A DNA stretch of 10,228 bases. Origin: RH-AL1 sp964247745. Lineage in GTDB: Bacteria; Pseudomonadota; Alphaproteobacteria; Rhizobiales; Beijerinckiaceae. The DNA is taken from contig CAXTVT010000102.1 of the NCBI GenBank assembly GCA_964247745.1, positions 1-10,228 on the forward strand, given 5' to 3'. The position numbers and the translations under genes were made by a program. Below the pieces are notes generated by a model. The model saw only the letters and a program-made list of their open reading frames with translations. It had not been told where the DNA came from and did no database searches. This document shows, piece by piece, positions 1-6,342 of the stretch; the first letter of the stretch is position 1, and each line of letters opens with the position of its first letter.

Positions 1-2
1 TC

Positions 3-524
3 CACGGCGTCGGGCCGGCGACCGAGGCCAGGATGCTGCGCCTCGGCATCGCCACCGGCGCCGACCTGCGGGAGAAATCGTTGGCTTTCCTACAGGATCA
101 CTTCGGCAAAGCGGGTTCGTACTACTTCGGCATCGCCAGGGGCATCGACCATCGTCCTGTCCGGGCCAACCGCATCCGCAAGTCGGTCGGCGCCGAGACC
201 ACCTTCGCGGAAGACCTCGTCGACTACGAGCCGATGCGCGAGGCTCTGCAGCCGATCCTCGACAAGGTGTGGCGGCACTGCGAGACCCACGGCACGCGCG
301 GGCGCACCGTGACCCTGAAGGTCAAGTTCTCGGACTTCACCAGCATCACCCGCAGCCGCTCCGTGATCGGACCCATCGACGGCCGCGACACGCTGGAGGC
401 GGTCAGTTTGGCGCTGCTTCGGGCCGAGATGCCGGTACGGCGCAGCGTCAGGCTACTCGGCGTCGGTCTGTCCTCGCTGACGACGCCGGCGGACGGACGA
501 CCTCAAATGACGTTCGACGTCTGA
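3..524 (+). CDS. dinB: DNA polymerase IV (Y-family), C-terminal part, 5' truncated by window edge
   Basis: The frame is open from base 3 to a TGA at 522-524, giving 173 visible residues. The first visible residues (HGVGPATEARM, then LGIATGADL) look like the helix-hairpin-helix of the Y-family thumb. The segment RKSVGAETTFAEDL is the characteristic lead-in to the little-finger domain of DinB/Pol IV, and the rest matches the length and pattern of that domain (TLKVKFSDF, RSR). Pol IV is an error-prone polymerase that extends mismatched primers and bypasses lesions. The palm and fingers, with the catalytic carboxylates, lie upstream of the window, so activity cannot be judged. The internal ATG at 33 is not the true start because homology begins before it. 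The thiamine-binding-type gene begins 17 bases after the stop on the same strand, so the two may be co-transcribed. Confidence 0.88.
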   Translation, partial: HGVGPATEARMLRLGIATGADLREKSLAFLQDHFGKAGSYYFGIARGIDHRPVRANRIRKSVGAETTFAEDLVDYEPMREALQPILDKVWRHCETHGTRGRTVTLKVKFSDFTSITRSRSVIGPIDGRDTLEAVSLALLRAEMPVRRSVRLLGVGLSSLTTPADGRPQMTFDV

Positions 525-530
525 GGACGA

Positions 531-535
531 AGGAG
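531..535 (+). promoter_or_regulatory. Ribosome binding site of the DUF77 gene
   Basis: AGGAG lies 6 bases before the ATG at 542 and within the short gap after the dinB stop. It fixes 542 as the start of the 95-residue protein rather than the longer overlapping frame that begins at 269. Confidence 0.7.
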
Positions 536-541
536 AAGACC

Positions 542-829
542 ATGAAGGTAGCGGCGGACCTGTGCATCGTGCCGATGGGCGTCGGACCCTCGGTGTCGCG
601 CTACGTGGGCGAGATCAAGACGATCGTCGAGGCGAGCGGCCTGTCCGCGACGATGCACGCCAACGGCACCAGCATCGAGGGCGAGCTGATCGACATCTGC
701 CGGCTCGCGGAGCGCTGCGAGGACGCCCTCGCCGCCATGGGCGTCCAGCGCACGTTCTTCACGCTGATCTTCTCGACACGGCGCGACAAGGAGCAGACGC
801 TCGCAGACAAGATGACGGCGGTATCGTAG
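542..829 (+). CDS. MTH1187/DUF77-family thiamine-binding-type protein
   Basis: This 95-residue protein is one complete DUF77 (thiamine_BP, YkoF-related) ferredoxin-like domain. The family pattern is clear: a first strand AADLCIVPMGVGPSVSRYV at about residues 4-22, a helix with EIKTIVEASGL, the loop SATMHANGTSIEGE at about 35-48, and a last strand FFTLIFSTRRDK. Length is typical for the family. Some members have been crystallised with thiamine-like ligands and are thought to bind thiamine or a precursor in the cytoplasm, but the physiological role is poorly known. There is no signal peptide or membrane segment. It sits just downstream of dinB and converges on a gene for a thiamine-diphosphate-dependent decarboxylase, which is suggestive but not proof of a thiamine link. 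The family assignment is firm; the ligand is inferred. Confidence 0.85.
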   Translation: MKVAADLCIVPMGVGPSVSRYVGEIKTIVEASGLSATMHANGTSIEGELIDICRLAERCEDALAAMGVQRTFFTLIFSTRRDKEQTLADKMTAVS

Positions 830-890
830 ACCGCGACTGCCGGGTGATCGCTCTAGCAGCCACGGTCTGCGCCTTGCCGGGGCAGTTCGT

Positions 891-2492
891 TCAGACGAGA
901 TCGGGCACCGAGGGGTCGATCGCCGCGACGATGACCGTCGGTCCAGACCGGTCGAGAGCTTCGCGGAATGCTTCGCGCGCCGACATTGGCGCAGACACAT
1001 CGACGGCGGTGCAACCATAACCGCGCGCGATGAGTGCGATGTCGATCCCGGGCAGGTCGAGGCCTGGTACGCCGGGCGTGTCTTCGAGCTTGGCGAAGCT
1101 CTTGAGGATCCCGTATTCGCCGTTGCGCGGCACCACGACAACGATCGGCAGCTCGAGCTGGGCCGCCGTCCAGAGCGCCTGGCAGGCGTACTGGAAAGAG
1201 CCGTCGCCGATCACGGCCACGACCGGCCGCTTCCGACCCGAATGGCGTTCGGCGAGCGCGATCCCGACCGCTGCCGGCAAACCGTAGCCGAGGCCGGCGC
1301 TTGCGAAGGTGTAGTACGAGTCGGGCTGCGTTGCCGGCCACCGTGCCTTCAGGTCCTTCAGGCTGGAGAGGGACTCCTGGACCAGCACGGCGTCGGCCGG
1401 TCTGTCCTGCGCCAGGGAATGGAACAGCGCGTCTGCGGTCATCGTCGCCGTGGTCTGTGGTGCCTCCGGCGCTGGCCGGGCTGGCGGAGAGGAACGATCC
1501 GACGGTGGGACCATATCCAGGAGGACGTGCAGGGCCAGCGCGGGATCGGCCAAGATGCTGTCGCCGACCGGAGCGCGCGCAACCTCCGAAGGATCGTCCG
1601 TGACCTGGAAAAGCCTCGTGCCCGCGGGCAGAAAATTCCCGGGCACGTAAGGATAGTATCGAAACACGGGCGCGCCGAGCACCGCCACGACGTCGTAGCC
1701 TTGCAGCTTCTCGCACAGCGGCCCGATCGCCGGCGGAAGCTCGCCCTGGAACAACGCATGATCTTCGGGGAAGCTGGCCGCTTCCGATTCCGGCGCGGTG
1801 AAGACGGGACAGCGCAAGCGCTCCGCTATGGCTATGGCATCCTCCCAGCCGGAGCCTCGCGCAACCCCCGCCCCAAGCACCAGCGCAGGGTTCCGGGCAC
1901 CAGCGAGCGCATCGGCAAGACCACGCAAGATCTCGGGCGTCGCTTGCAGGCGAGTACCGATAGACCGCGCCATCGGTGTCACGCCTGCCGGCTTGTCCCA
2001 GTCGTCCATCGGCAGAGACACGAAGGCCGGACCGGTCGGCGCCTGCACGGCCATGGCATGAGCTCGCACCAGGGCTGCGGGGGCGTCCTGCGCGCGAGCG
2101 GTCTCCAACGCGAGTTTGACGTAGGGCCGCACCAACGCAGTGGCGTCGACATTGGTGAGCAGCGGCTCGAGGAGCATCATCTCGCGCGTCTGCTGGCCGG
2201 CGGTGACGACGAGCGGCGCCTTGTTGTGCCAAGCCGTCACCAATGCGCCCATCGCGTTGCCGACGCCCGCGGCCGTGTGGAGGTTCACCAACACCGGCTG
2301 TCGCATGGCCCTGGCGTAGCCGTCCGCCATACCGACCACCGAGCCTTCGTGCAGCCCGAGGACGTACGTGAAGTCGGACGGCCATTCCTTGAGGAAGGGC
2401 TGCTCGGTCGATCCCGGATTGCCGAAGACGACCGTGAGACCGAGCGTGCGCATCACCTGACGCGTGGCCGTGAGCACGGTAGACGATGCCAT
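891..2492 (-). CDS. mdlC: Benzoylformate-decarboxylase-like ThDP-dependent 2-keto acid decarboxylase
   Basis: The 533-residue protein aligns end to end with Pseudomonas putida benzoylformate decarboxylase (528 aa), which converts phenylglyoxylate to benzaldehyde and CO2. Domain order is PYR (about 1-180), central (about 190-330) and PP (about 350-533). Visible landmarks are FGNPGSTEQPFL with Ser28, catalytic Glu49, NLHTAAG with His72, AWHNKAPLVVTAGQQTR, DDWDKPA, and the ThDP/Mg motif GDGS (Asp430) to Asn457. By hand alignment to the P. putida enzyme, His281 is Tyr280 here, Thr377 is Leu375, Phe397 is Thr395 and Ala460 is Ile462, so the true substrate may be another 2-keto acid. No mandelate racemase or dehydrogenase is adjacent. 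The start is the ATG at 2492; the ribosome site before it is weak. The gene converges with the DUF77 gene. The symbol reflects family only. Confidence 0.85.
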   Translation of the reverse strand: MASSTVLTATRQVMRTLGLTVVFGNPGSTEQPFLKEWPSDFTYVLGLHEGSVVGMADGYARAMRQPVLVNLHTAAGVGNAMGALVTAWHNKAPLVVTAGQQTREMMLLEPLLTNVDATALVRPYVKLALETARAQDAPAALVRAHAMAVQAPTGPAFVSLPMDDWDKPAGVTPMARSIGTRLQATPEILRGLADALAGARNPALVLGAGVARGSGWEDAIAIAERLRCPVFTAPESEAASFPEDHALFQGELPPAIGPLCEKLQGYDVVAVLGAPVFRYYPYVPGNFLPAGTRLFQVTDDPSEVARAPVGDSILADPALALHVLLDMVPPSDRSSPPARPAPEAPQTTATMTADALFHSLAQDRPADAVLVQESLSSLKDLKARWPATQPDSYYTFASAGLGYGLPAAVGIALAERHSGRKRPVVAVIGDGSFQYACQALWTAAQLELPIVVVVPRNGEYGILKSFAKLEDTPGVPGLDLPGIDIALIARGYGCTAVDVSAPMSAREAFREALDRSGPTVIVAAIDPSVPDLV

Positions 2493-2613
2493 GGGACGTT
2501 GCCGTTTCTAGTCTGAGGGGAGCGTGACGGTGACGATTAGGTCAACGCTTCCTGCGGTGCTGGAATCGCGACCAACGTAGCTCTCGGATGATCGATCGAC
2601 GTCGAGCCGGTGA

Positions 2614-2637
2614 CCAGAAATTCGAACCTTAGGTTCG
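2614..2637 (-). terminator. Candidate terminator hairpin downstream of the PNPOx-fold gene
   Basis: Bases 2623-2637 form a perfect inverted repeat with 7-base arms (CGAACCT / AGGTTCG) around one central base, or as RNA a 6-bp stem with a 3-base loop. On the minus strand it lies about 40 bases after the stop at 2678 and is followed by AATTTCT, a weak U-tract. It could end the PNPOx-fold transcript or, being a near-perfect palindrome upstream of the decarboxylase gene, serve as a protein-binding operator. The stem is short, so confidence is modest. Confidence 0.35.
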
Positions 2638-2677
2638 TCGTCCTTCGCGCCATCGACGTCCGTCGGTGCCATTGCCC

Positions 2678-3181
2678 TCACATCGCGTCGACCTTACCGA
2701 CGTCGCCGGCACGTGCCGGTTCACCCGTGACGACGGCCTTGAGGTAGCCGTAGGCGTAGACCACTGCGCTCGTCGGCGTGTCCCAGTACTCCGCCTGCTC
2801 GGCCTCAACCCGGATGAGCACGACGTTGTCGTCCTTGGGCCCGTCCGGAAACCAGGCGCGGTAGACCTCGCTCCACATCGCCTCAACCTTGGCCCGCTTG
2901 GACACCACCTTCGCCTGCCCGGTGATCGTTACGAACCGCTGCTTTCTTGGATCGGCGAAATTCACCAGCACGTGCGGTGCGACGGTGAGTTCCTCGACCT
3001 TGCGCGAGTCCTTCTTCGAAAGAAACCACAGGTCGCCGTCGCCCTCCACCTTACGGGTGGCCATCGGCCTCGAGTGCAGCGGCGTCCCGTCGATGCCCTT
3101 GGTCGTGAACAGCGCGTAATCGATGCCGTCAATCAGCTCGAGCACCTTGCGCCGGCCGGCTTCCGTACCTTTGTCGTGCAT
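2678..3181 (-). CDS. Pyridoxamine 5'-phosphate oxidase-fold general stress protein (FMN-binding type)
   Basis: The 167-residue protein belongs to the general stress protein 26 / Pyrid_ox_like group, split-barrel proteins that usually bind FMN. Visible family segments are DGTPLHSRPMATR (about 31-43), DLWFLSKKDSRKVEEL (50-65), NFADPRKQRFVTITGQAKVV (74-93) and WFPDGPKDDNVVLIRV with EYWD (about 110-134). A true pyridoxine/pyridoxamine phosphate oxidase is longer and has a different C-terminal dimerisation region, so this is not a pdxH gene. The cellular reaction is not known for most members; roles in stress and in flavin or F420-like cofactor binding are proposed. The start ATG at 3181 has GGAG 7 bases upstream on the minus strand. 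The C-terminal tail after residue 150 is short and polar. It is transcribed in the same direction as its two minus-strand neighbours, with gaps of 185 and 257 bases, so it is probably its own unit. Confidence 0.85.
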   Translation of the reverse strand: MHDKGTEAGRRKVLELIDGIDYALFTTKGIDGTPLHSRPMATRKVEGDGDLWFLSKKDSRKVEELTVAPHVLVNFADPRKQRFVTITGQAKVVSKRAKVEAMWSEVYRAWFPDGPKDDNVVLIRVEAEQAEYWDTPTSAVVYAYGYLKAVVTGEPARAGDVGKVDAM

Positions 3182-3438
3182 TATGCATCTCCGCCACCAG
3201 CGCGAGCCGGTCGCCGGGGCGCTGGCAGGCGTTTGAACCTAAATCGGACCGTGCCTCGTGGCGATCGGCAGGGCAATGCGGCATCATGAGTCGACCGAGC
3301 AAGGTTTCGCCGCGCAACGTCTTGATGTCGGACTTCTGCGCCTGAGCATGCCTCAGACGTCGTACGCGCGGCGCCTCAACGAATTACAACTCTACACACA
3401 GCCTTTTCCGTCTACATTTGCGATCGCCTATTCTATGC
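3182..3438. other. Non-coding gap between PNPOx-fold and hydrolase genes
   Basis: This gap of 257 bases holds no convincing gene. It should contain the 3' end of the hydrolase transcript and the promoter of the PNPOx-fold gene, both on the minus strand. Bases 3383-3438 are noticeably richer in A and T than the surrounding sequence. A small inverted repeat (CTGAG, 5-base spacer, CTCAG) lies at 3342-3356 without a T-run on either side. No clear -35/-10 pair could be assigned. Confidence 0.5.
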
Positions 3439-4389
3439 CTACAAGCTCCAAGGTCGCCGCTGAATGCCGATCGGTGCTCCCAGGGTCCGTCTGAGAAAGC
3501 GCAGGACCTCCATCCGATAGGCGGGCGATGCGTTGTCGGCGATGTCGCCGTGTCGATGCATGCCGGGGACGATCCAAAGGATGCGCGGAACCTGCGGCGC
3601 CGCCGCATAAAGCGCCGACGCCTGCGCCGGCGTCACGAAGCCATCGTGGGAGCCGCCGATCACCAGGATGGGACAGCGGACCGCAGGCATTGCGGCGAGC
3701 GGGGAGATGGCTTGTGGCCAGACGCCGACGCGCCATCGCGTTTGGAAGGACAGGAGGGGCTCGACTGCACTCGCGACGAACCGTCCCACGACGAGCGCCA
3801 TTCGGCAGCGCAACGTCTCCCGCATGTTGGTGAAGACGGACTGCAGGACGAGCGCGTCGGCCGGCACTGGTCCCGCGGGTCCGATGAGCGCGGCCGCGCC
3901 GCCCATGGAGATGCCAAGCACGCCGACCGGCGCGCCGAGCTGCCGGTGCTTCAACCACTCGAAGGCGGCGTGGACATCGAACGACTCGAACCAGCCGAAG
4001 GAGTGTAGCGCTCGATCCGAGTCGCCATGACCGCGCAGGTCGACCGCAAGCACTCCGAAGCCTTGCGACGCCCACCAAGCCGCGTTTGCGGCGACGGAGC
4101 GGCGGCAGGCTCCGATGCCGTGCACCACGACGATGCCGGCAGAAGCCGGCTCCGCGCCCGGCCAGTACGTCCCCGCGAGGCGGACGCCGTCGCAGGCATG
4201 GAGTTCGACGTCCGTACCGGGGTCCGCCGGCGTCGCGTATCGGCGGAAGAAGGAGAAGCGGGCGCGTCTCACGCCGATAGCGCCGATCATCCAGAAGAGG
4301 CACGCGGTCGAGATCACGTTGGAGACCAGCGCGAGACCAGGACGGCGCCGCACGAACCGCCAGGGCAGGAGATCGCGCAGGAATCTCAC
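3439..4389 (-). CDS. Alpha/beta hydrolase with N-terminal membrane anchor
   Basis: The 316-residue protein has the full alpha/beta-hydrolase layout. An arginine-rich N-terminus is followed by one likely membrane segment at about residues 20-40 (LALVSNVISTACLFWMIGAI), so the catalytic domain is probably anchored to the inner membrane. The oxyanion HG motif is at His90-Gly91, the strand AVDLRGHGDSD at about 115-125, the nucleophile elbow GISMG at 159-163 with Ser161, the acid is probably Asp249 (GGSHDG), and the base His278 or His280 (GMHRHGD). It resembles the YfhR/ABHD-type serine hydrolases; the substrate is unknown. The start is a GTG at 4389 with only a weak AGGG before it, and other starts are possible. 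The gene is divergent from the carotenoid operon across 172 bases. Involvement in carotenoid or lipid ester turnover is possible but unproven. Confidence 0.82.
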   Translation of the reverse strand: MRFLRDLLPWRFVRRRPGLALVSNVISTACLFWMIGAIGVRRARFSFFRRYATPADPGTDVELHACDGVRLAGTYWPGAEPASAGIVVVHGIGACRRSVAANAAWWASQGFGVLAVDLRGHGDSDRALHSFGWFESFDVHAAFEWLKHRQLGAPVGVLGISMGGAAALIGPAGPVPADALVLQSVFTNMRETLRCRMALVVGRFVASAVEPLLSFQTRWRVGVWPQAISPLAAMPAVRCPILVIGGSHDGFVTPAQASALYAAAPQVPRILWIVPGMHRHGDIADNASPAYRMEVLRFLRRTLGAPIGIQRRPWSL

Positions 4390-4561
4390 GGACCCTGATG
4401 GTTTTTGGTTCCGCGGGGGCGATCGGGTGATCGTCGACGCTACCGAGCATTGTCGTTCCTTCGCGCTACCCGTACCGACATCACGAGCGTCCGAGTCGCG
4501 TCCATATCGTTTGTTGTGGCGCTACAGGGTTTCAAGCGATCTTCTCACGGCAGGGAGGAGC
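4390..4561. promoter_or_regulatory. Divergent promoter region between hydrolase gene and carotenoid operon
   Basis: This gap must drive the hydrolase leftwards and, most simply, the carotenoid operon rightwards. An imperfect 12-base palindrome, TGTGGCGCTACA at 4515-4526 (one mismatched pair), lies 36 bases before the first ATG of the small ORF and is a candidate operator. The TGT-N12-ACA pattern of PpsR/CrtJ sites was looked for and not found. No convincing -35/-10 pair could be assigned on either strand. Confidence 0.45.
4552..4560 (+). promoter_or_regulatory. Strong Shine-Dalgarno sequence of the small leader ORF
   Basis: AGGGAGGAG is one of the best Shine-Dalgarno matches in the window. 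GGAGG at 4554-4558 lies 3 bases before the ATG at 4562 and 6 bases before a second in-frame ATG at 4565, so 4565 is the better-spaced start. This site is in the wrong frame and too far upstream to serve crtN directly, which argues that the small ORF is translated. Confidence 0.65.
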
Positions 4562-4735
4562 ATGATGCCCGGTGTCGGAGGAGCGCCAATTGGCCGCGTC
4601 GCAGGTGTCTTCGACGGTCGCGAGATGCCGCCGCTGCTACCGCCCGACCGGCCTCGTGCGTTGATCCGCGCACTTGCGGCGCTGCATCGGGGCCTGTTTG
4701 CGTGCTTCGACAAGCGGCAGGAACTCCGGCGTTGA
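4562..4735 (+). CDS. Small ORF (56-57 aa) translationally coupled to crtN, unknown function
   Basis: I do not recognise this protein. It starts with two adjacent ATG codons (4562, 4565) behind an excellent Shine-Dalgarno sequence and ends at TGA 4733-4735, which overlaps the proposed TTG start of crtN as TTGA. The N-terminal half is rich in glycine and proline. Residues 29-57 (DRPRALIRALAALHRG, then LFACFDKRQELRR) could form a basic amphipathic helix with one cysteine, Cys48. A hand count gives G+C of about 81, 54 and 70 percent at codon positions 1, 2 and 3; the low second position fits coding, although the third position is lower than expected. It could be a real small protein of the carotenoid membrane complex, or a leader whose translation opens the crtN start. 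It is less likely a chance ORF given the ribosome site and the exact overlap. Confidence 0.55.
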   Translation: MMPGVGGAPIGRVAGVFDGREMPPLLPPDRPRALIRALAALHRGLFACFDKRQELRR

Positions 4736-6342
4736 TATCTTCTGGTGGAAGTCGCGGACGTCGCAAGGTCGCCATCATCGGCGCGGGTCCGGGAGGCCTT
4801 GCTTCGGCCCTGCTGCTGGCGGCCGAGGGCGTCGAAGTCACCTTGTTCGAGAAGGACGAGGCCGTCGGGGGCCGAACCAAGACGGTCGGCGTCGAGGGTG
4901 GCTATCGCTTCGACGTCGGCCCCACTTTCTTCCTCTATCCCAAGGTGCTGTCGCAGATCTTCGCCGCGTGCGGCGAGCGGCTTGAGGATCATGTCGAGCT
5001 GAAGCGGCTCGACCCGCAATACCGCCTGGTCTTCGAAGGCGGCGGCGAGCTGAGCGCGACGCCCGATATCGAGACGCTTACAGCCGAGATCGCCAGGATC
5101 GCGCCCGATGACGCTCGCCATGTCGACCGCTTCTTTACCCACGGTCGCGCCAAGCTGAAGCTGTTCGAGCCGGTGCTGGAGCAGGCCTTCCACCAGCGTC
5201 GCTCGCTCGTCTCGCGCGCCATGCTGGCCGCCCTGCCGAAGCTGCAGCCGCTGACCACCGTCGATGGCGAGTTGCGCCGCTACTTCAAGGATCCGCGGGT
5301 CCGGCTCGCGTTCTCGTTCCAGACGAAATACCTCGGCATGTCGCCGTTCCAATGCCCGAGCCTGTTCTCGATCCTGAGCTTCCTCGAATACGAGCACGGC
5401 GTATATCATCCCGTCGGCGGCTGCGGCGCGGTGTCCGAAGCGATGGCGGCGTTGGCGCGGCGCATGGGCGTCGACATCCGCCTCGATACGCAGGTCGAAC
5501 GCGTCGTCTACGAGGACGGCGTTGCCCGCGGTGTCGTCGCCGAAGGACGCGAGATCCGCGCGGACGCCGTGGTGGTCAATGCCGATTTCGCCAACGCGAT
5601 GCCGAAGCTCGTGCCGGAGGCGGCGCGGCCCCGCTGGCGCGACGACAAGATCGCCAAGGCGCGGCTCTCGTGCTCGACGTTCATGCTCTACCTCGGCATC
5701 GAGGGGATGTTGCCGGCGGAGGTTGCGCATCACACGATCCTTCTCTCCAAGGACTACGCCCGCAACATCCGCGAGATCGCCGACGGCGTGCTGTCGGCCG
5801 AGCCCTCGATCTACCTGCAGCATGCCGGCTACACCGACGGCGGCATGGCGCCGCCGGGCCACACGAGCCTCTACGTCCTGGCGCCGGTGCCCAACCTGCG
5901 CGCCGGCATCGACTGGGCGCAGGAGCGGGGTTGCTTCCGCGACCTCGTGCTGGATAGGTTGCGCCTGGCCGGACTGCCGGACATCCGCGATCGCATCCGA
6001 TACGAGCGCATCTTGGACCCGCGCGACTGGCGCGACCAGTTCTCGGTGTACGAGGGCGCCACCTTCAACCTTTCGCACGACCTGCGCCAGATGCTGTTCT
6101 TCCGCCCTCACAATCGCTTCGGTCGAGGACTCTATCTCGTCGGCGGCGGCACGCATCCCGGTTCCGGCCTGCCGGTCATCTTCGAGGGCGCGCGCATCAC
6201 CGCGCGCCTGCTGCTCGAGGATCTCGCGCGCGCCGCCGAGACGCCGCGGCGCCTCGGGCGGCGGCGGCGCCCGCTCGTTGAGGAGCCGGTGCTGGACACG
6301 CTGATGGCCCGGAAGGCGACGGTTCAAGGGGGCACGGGATGA
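4732..6342 (+). CDS. crtN: CrtN-type C30 carotenoid desaturase (dehydrosqualene/squalene desaturase)
   Basis: This FAD-dependent desaturase of the CrtI/CrtN family would introduce conjugated double bonds into a C30 precursor at the membrane. From the TTG at 4732 the protein has 536 residues: GAGPGG dinucleotide-binding loop at 17-22, ribose-binding Glu40, VGGRTK at 45-50, DVGPTFFLYP at 61-70, and the C-terminal FAD motif LYLVGGGTHPGSGLP at 467-481. Segments such as FQTKYLGMSP, the CSTFMLYLGIEG stretch, KDYARNIREI and PSIYLQHA resemble Staphylococcus CrtN more than CrtP. The TTG start has AGGA at 4719-4722 and overlaps the TGA of the small ORF; GTG 4702 is an alternative. The frame is open further upstream, but no family homology lies there. 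A 34-residue arginine-rich tail (RRLGRRRRP) extends past the usual family end. No crtM is seen, so squalene is the likely substrate. Confidence 0.86.
   Translation: MISSGGSRGRRKVAIIGAGPGGLASALLLAAEGVEVTLFEKDEAVGGRTKTVGVEGGYRFDVGPTFFLYPKVLSQIFAACGERLEDHVELKRLDPQYRLVFEGGGELSATPDIETLTAEIARIAPDDARHVDRFFTHGRAKLKLFEPVLEQAFHQRRSLVSRAMLAALPKLQPLTTVDGELRRYFKDPRVRLAFSFQTKYLGMSPFQCPSLFSILSFLEYEHGVYHPVGGCGAVSEAMAALARRMGVDIRLDTQVERVVYEDGVARGVVAEGREIRADAVVVNADFANAMPKLVPEAARPRWRDDKIAKARLSCSTFMLYLGIEGMLPAEVAHHTILLSKDYARNIREIADGVLSAEPSIYLQHAGYTDGGMAPPGHTSLYVLAPVPNLRAGIDWAQERGCFRDLVLDRLRLAGLPDIRDRIRYERILDPRDWRDQFSVYEGATFNLSHDLRQMLFFRPHNRFGRGLYLVGGGTHPGSGLPVIFEGARITARLLLEDLARAAETPRRLGRRRRPLVEEPVLDTLMARKATVQGGTG
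6327..6332 (+). promoter_or_regulatory. Ribosome binding site of crtP inside the crtN end
   Basis: AGGGGG lies 6 bases before the ATG at 6339 and fixes that start. The ATG overlaps the crtN stop as ATGA. Confidence 0.65.

Noticed and set aside
834..887. Possible bidirectional terminator between the two convergent genes (ACTGCC at 836-841 pairing with GGCAGT at 881-886)
   Set aside because: The arms are 6 bases and 39 bases apart, the inner hairpin is weak, and there is no T-run on either strand.
1242..2516. Plus-strand open frame of 424 codons over the decarboxylase gene
   Set aside because: The opposite strand encodes a full-length ThDP enzyme with conserved residues; this frame has low-complexity arginine-rich sequence.
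3342..3356. Inverted repeat CTGAG / CTCAG with a 5-base spacer as a terminator of the hydrolase gene
   Set aside because: The stem is only 5 bp and no U-tract follows on the minus strand.
4390..4561. PpsR/CrtJ-type TGT-N12-ACA site or EcfG-type promoter before the carotenoid operon
   Set aside because: No TGT-N12-ACA is present. A GGAAC on the minus strand is followed by GTC rather than GTT at the usual distance, so the match is incomplete.
4405..4731. Upstream extension of the crtN frame to an ATG at 4405
   Set aside because: The extra 109 residues resemble no desaturase N-terminus, the third-position G+C in this frame is low (about 54 percent over 4562-4731 by hand count), and a TTG with its own ribosome site sits at the right place.
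4522..6327. Antisense open frame of 601 codons over crtN
   Set aside because: Same reasoning: it shadows the crtN gene and has no domain pattern of its own.
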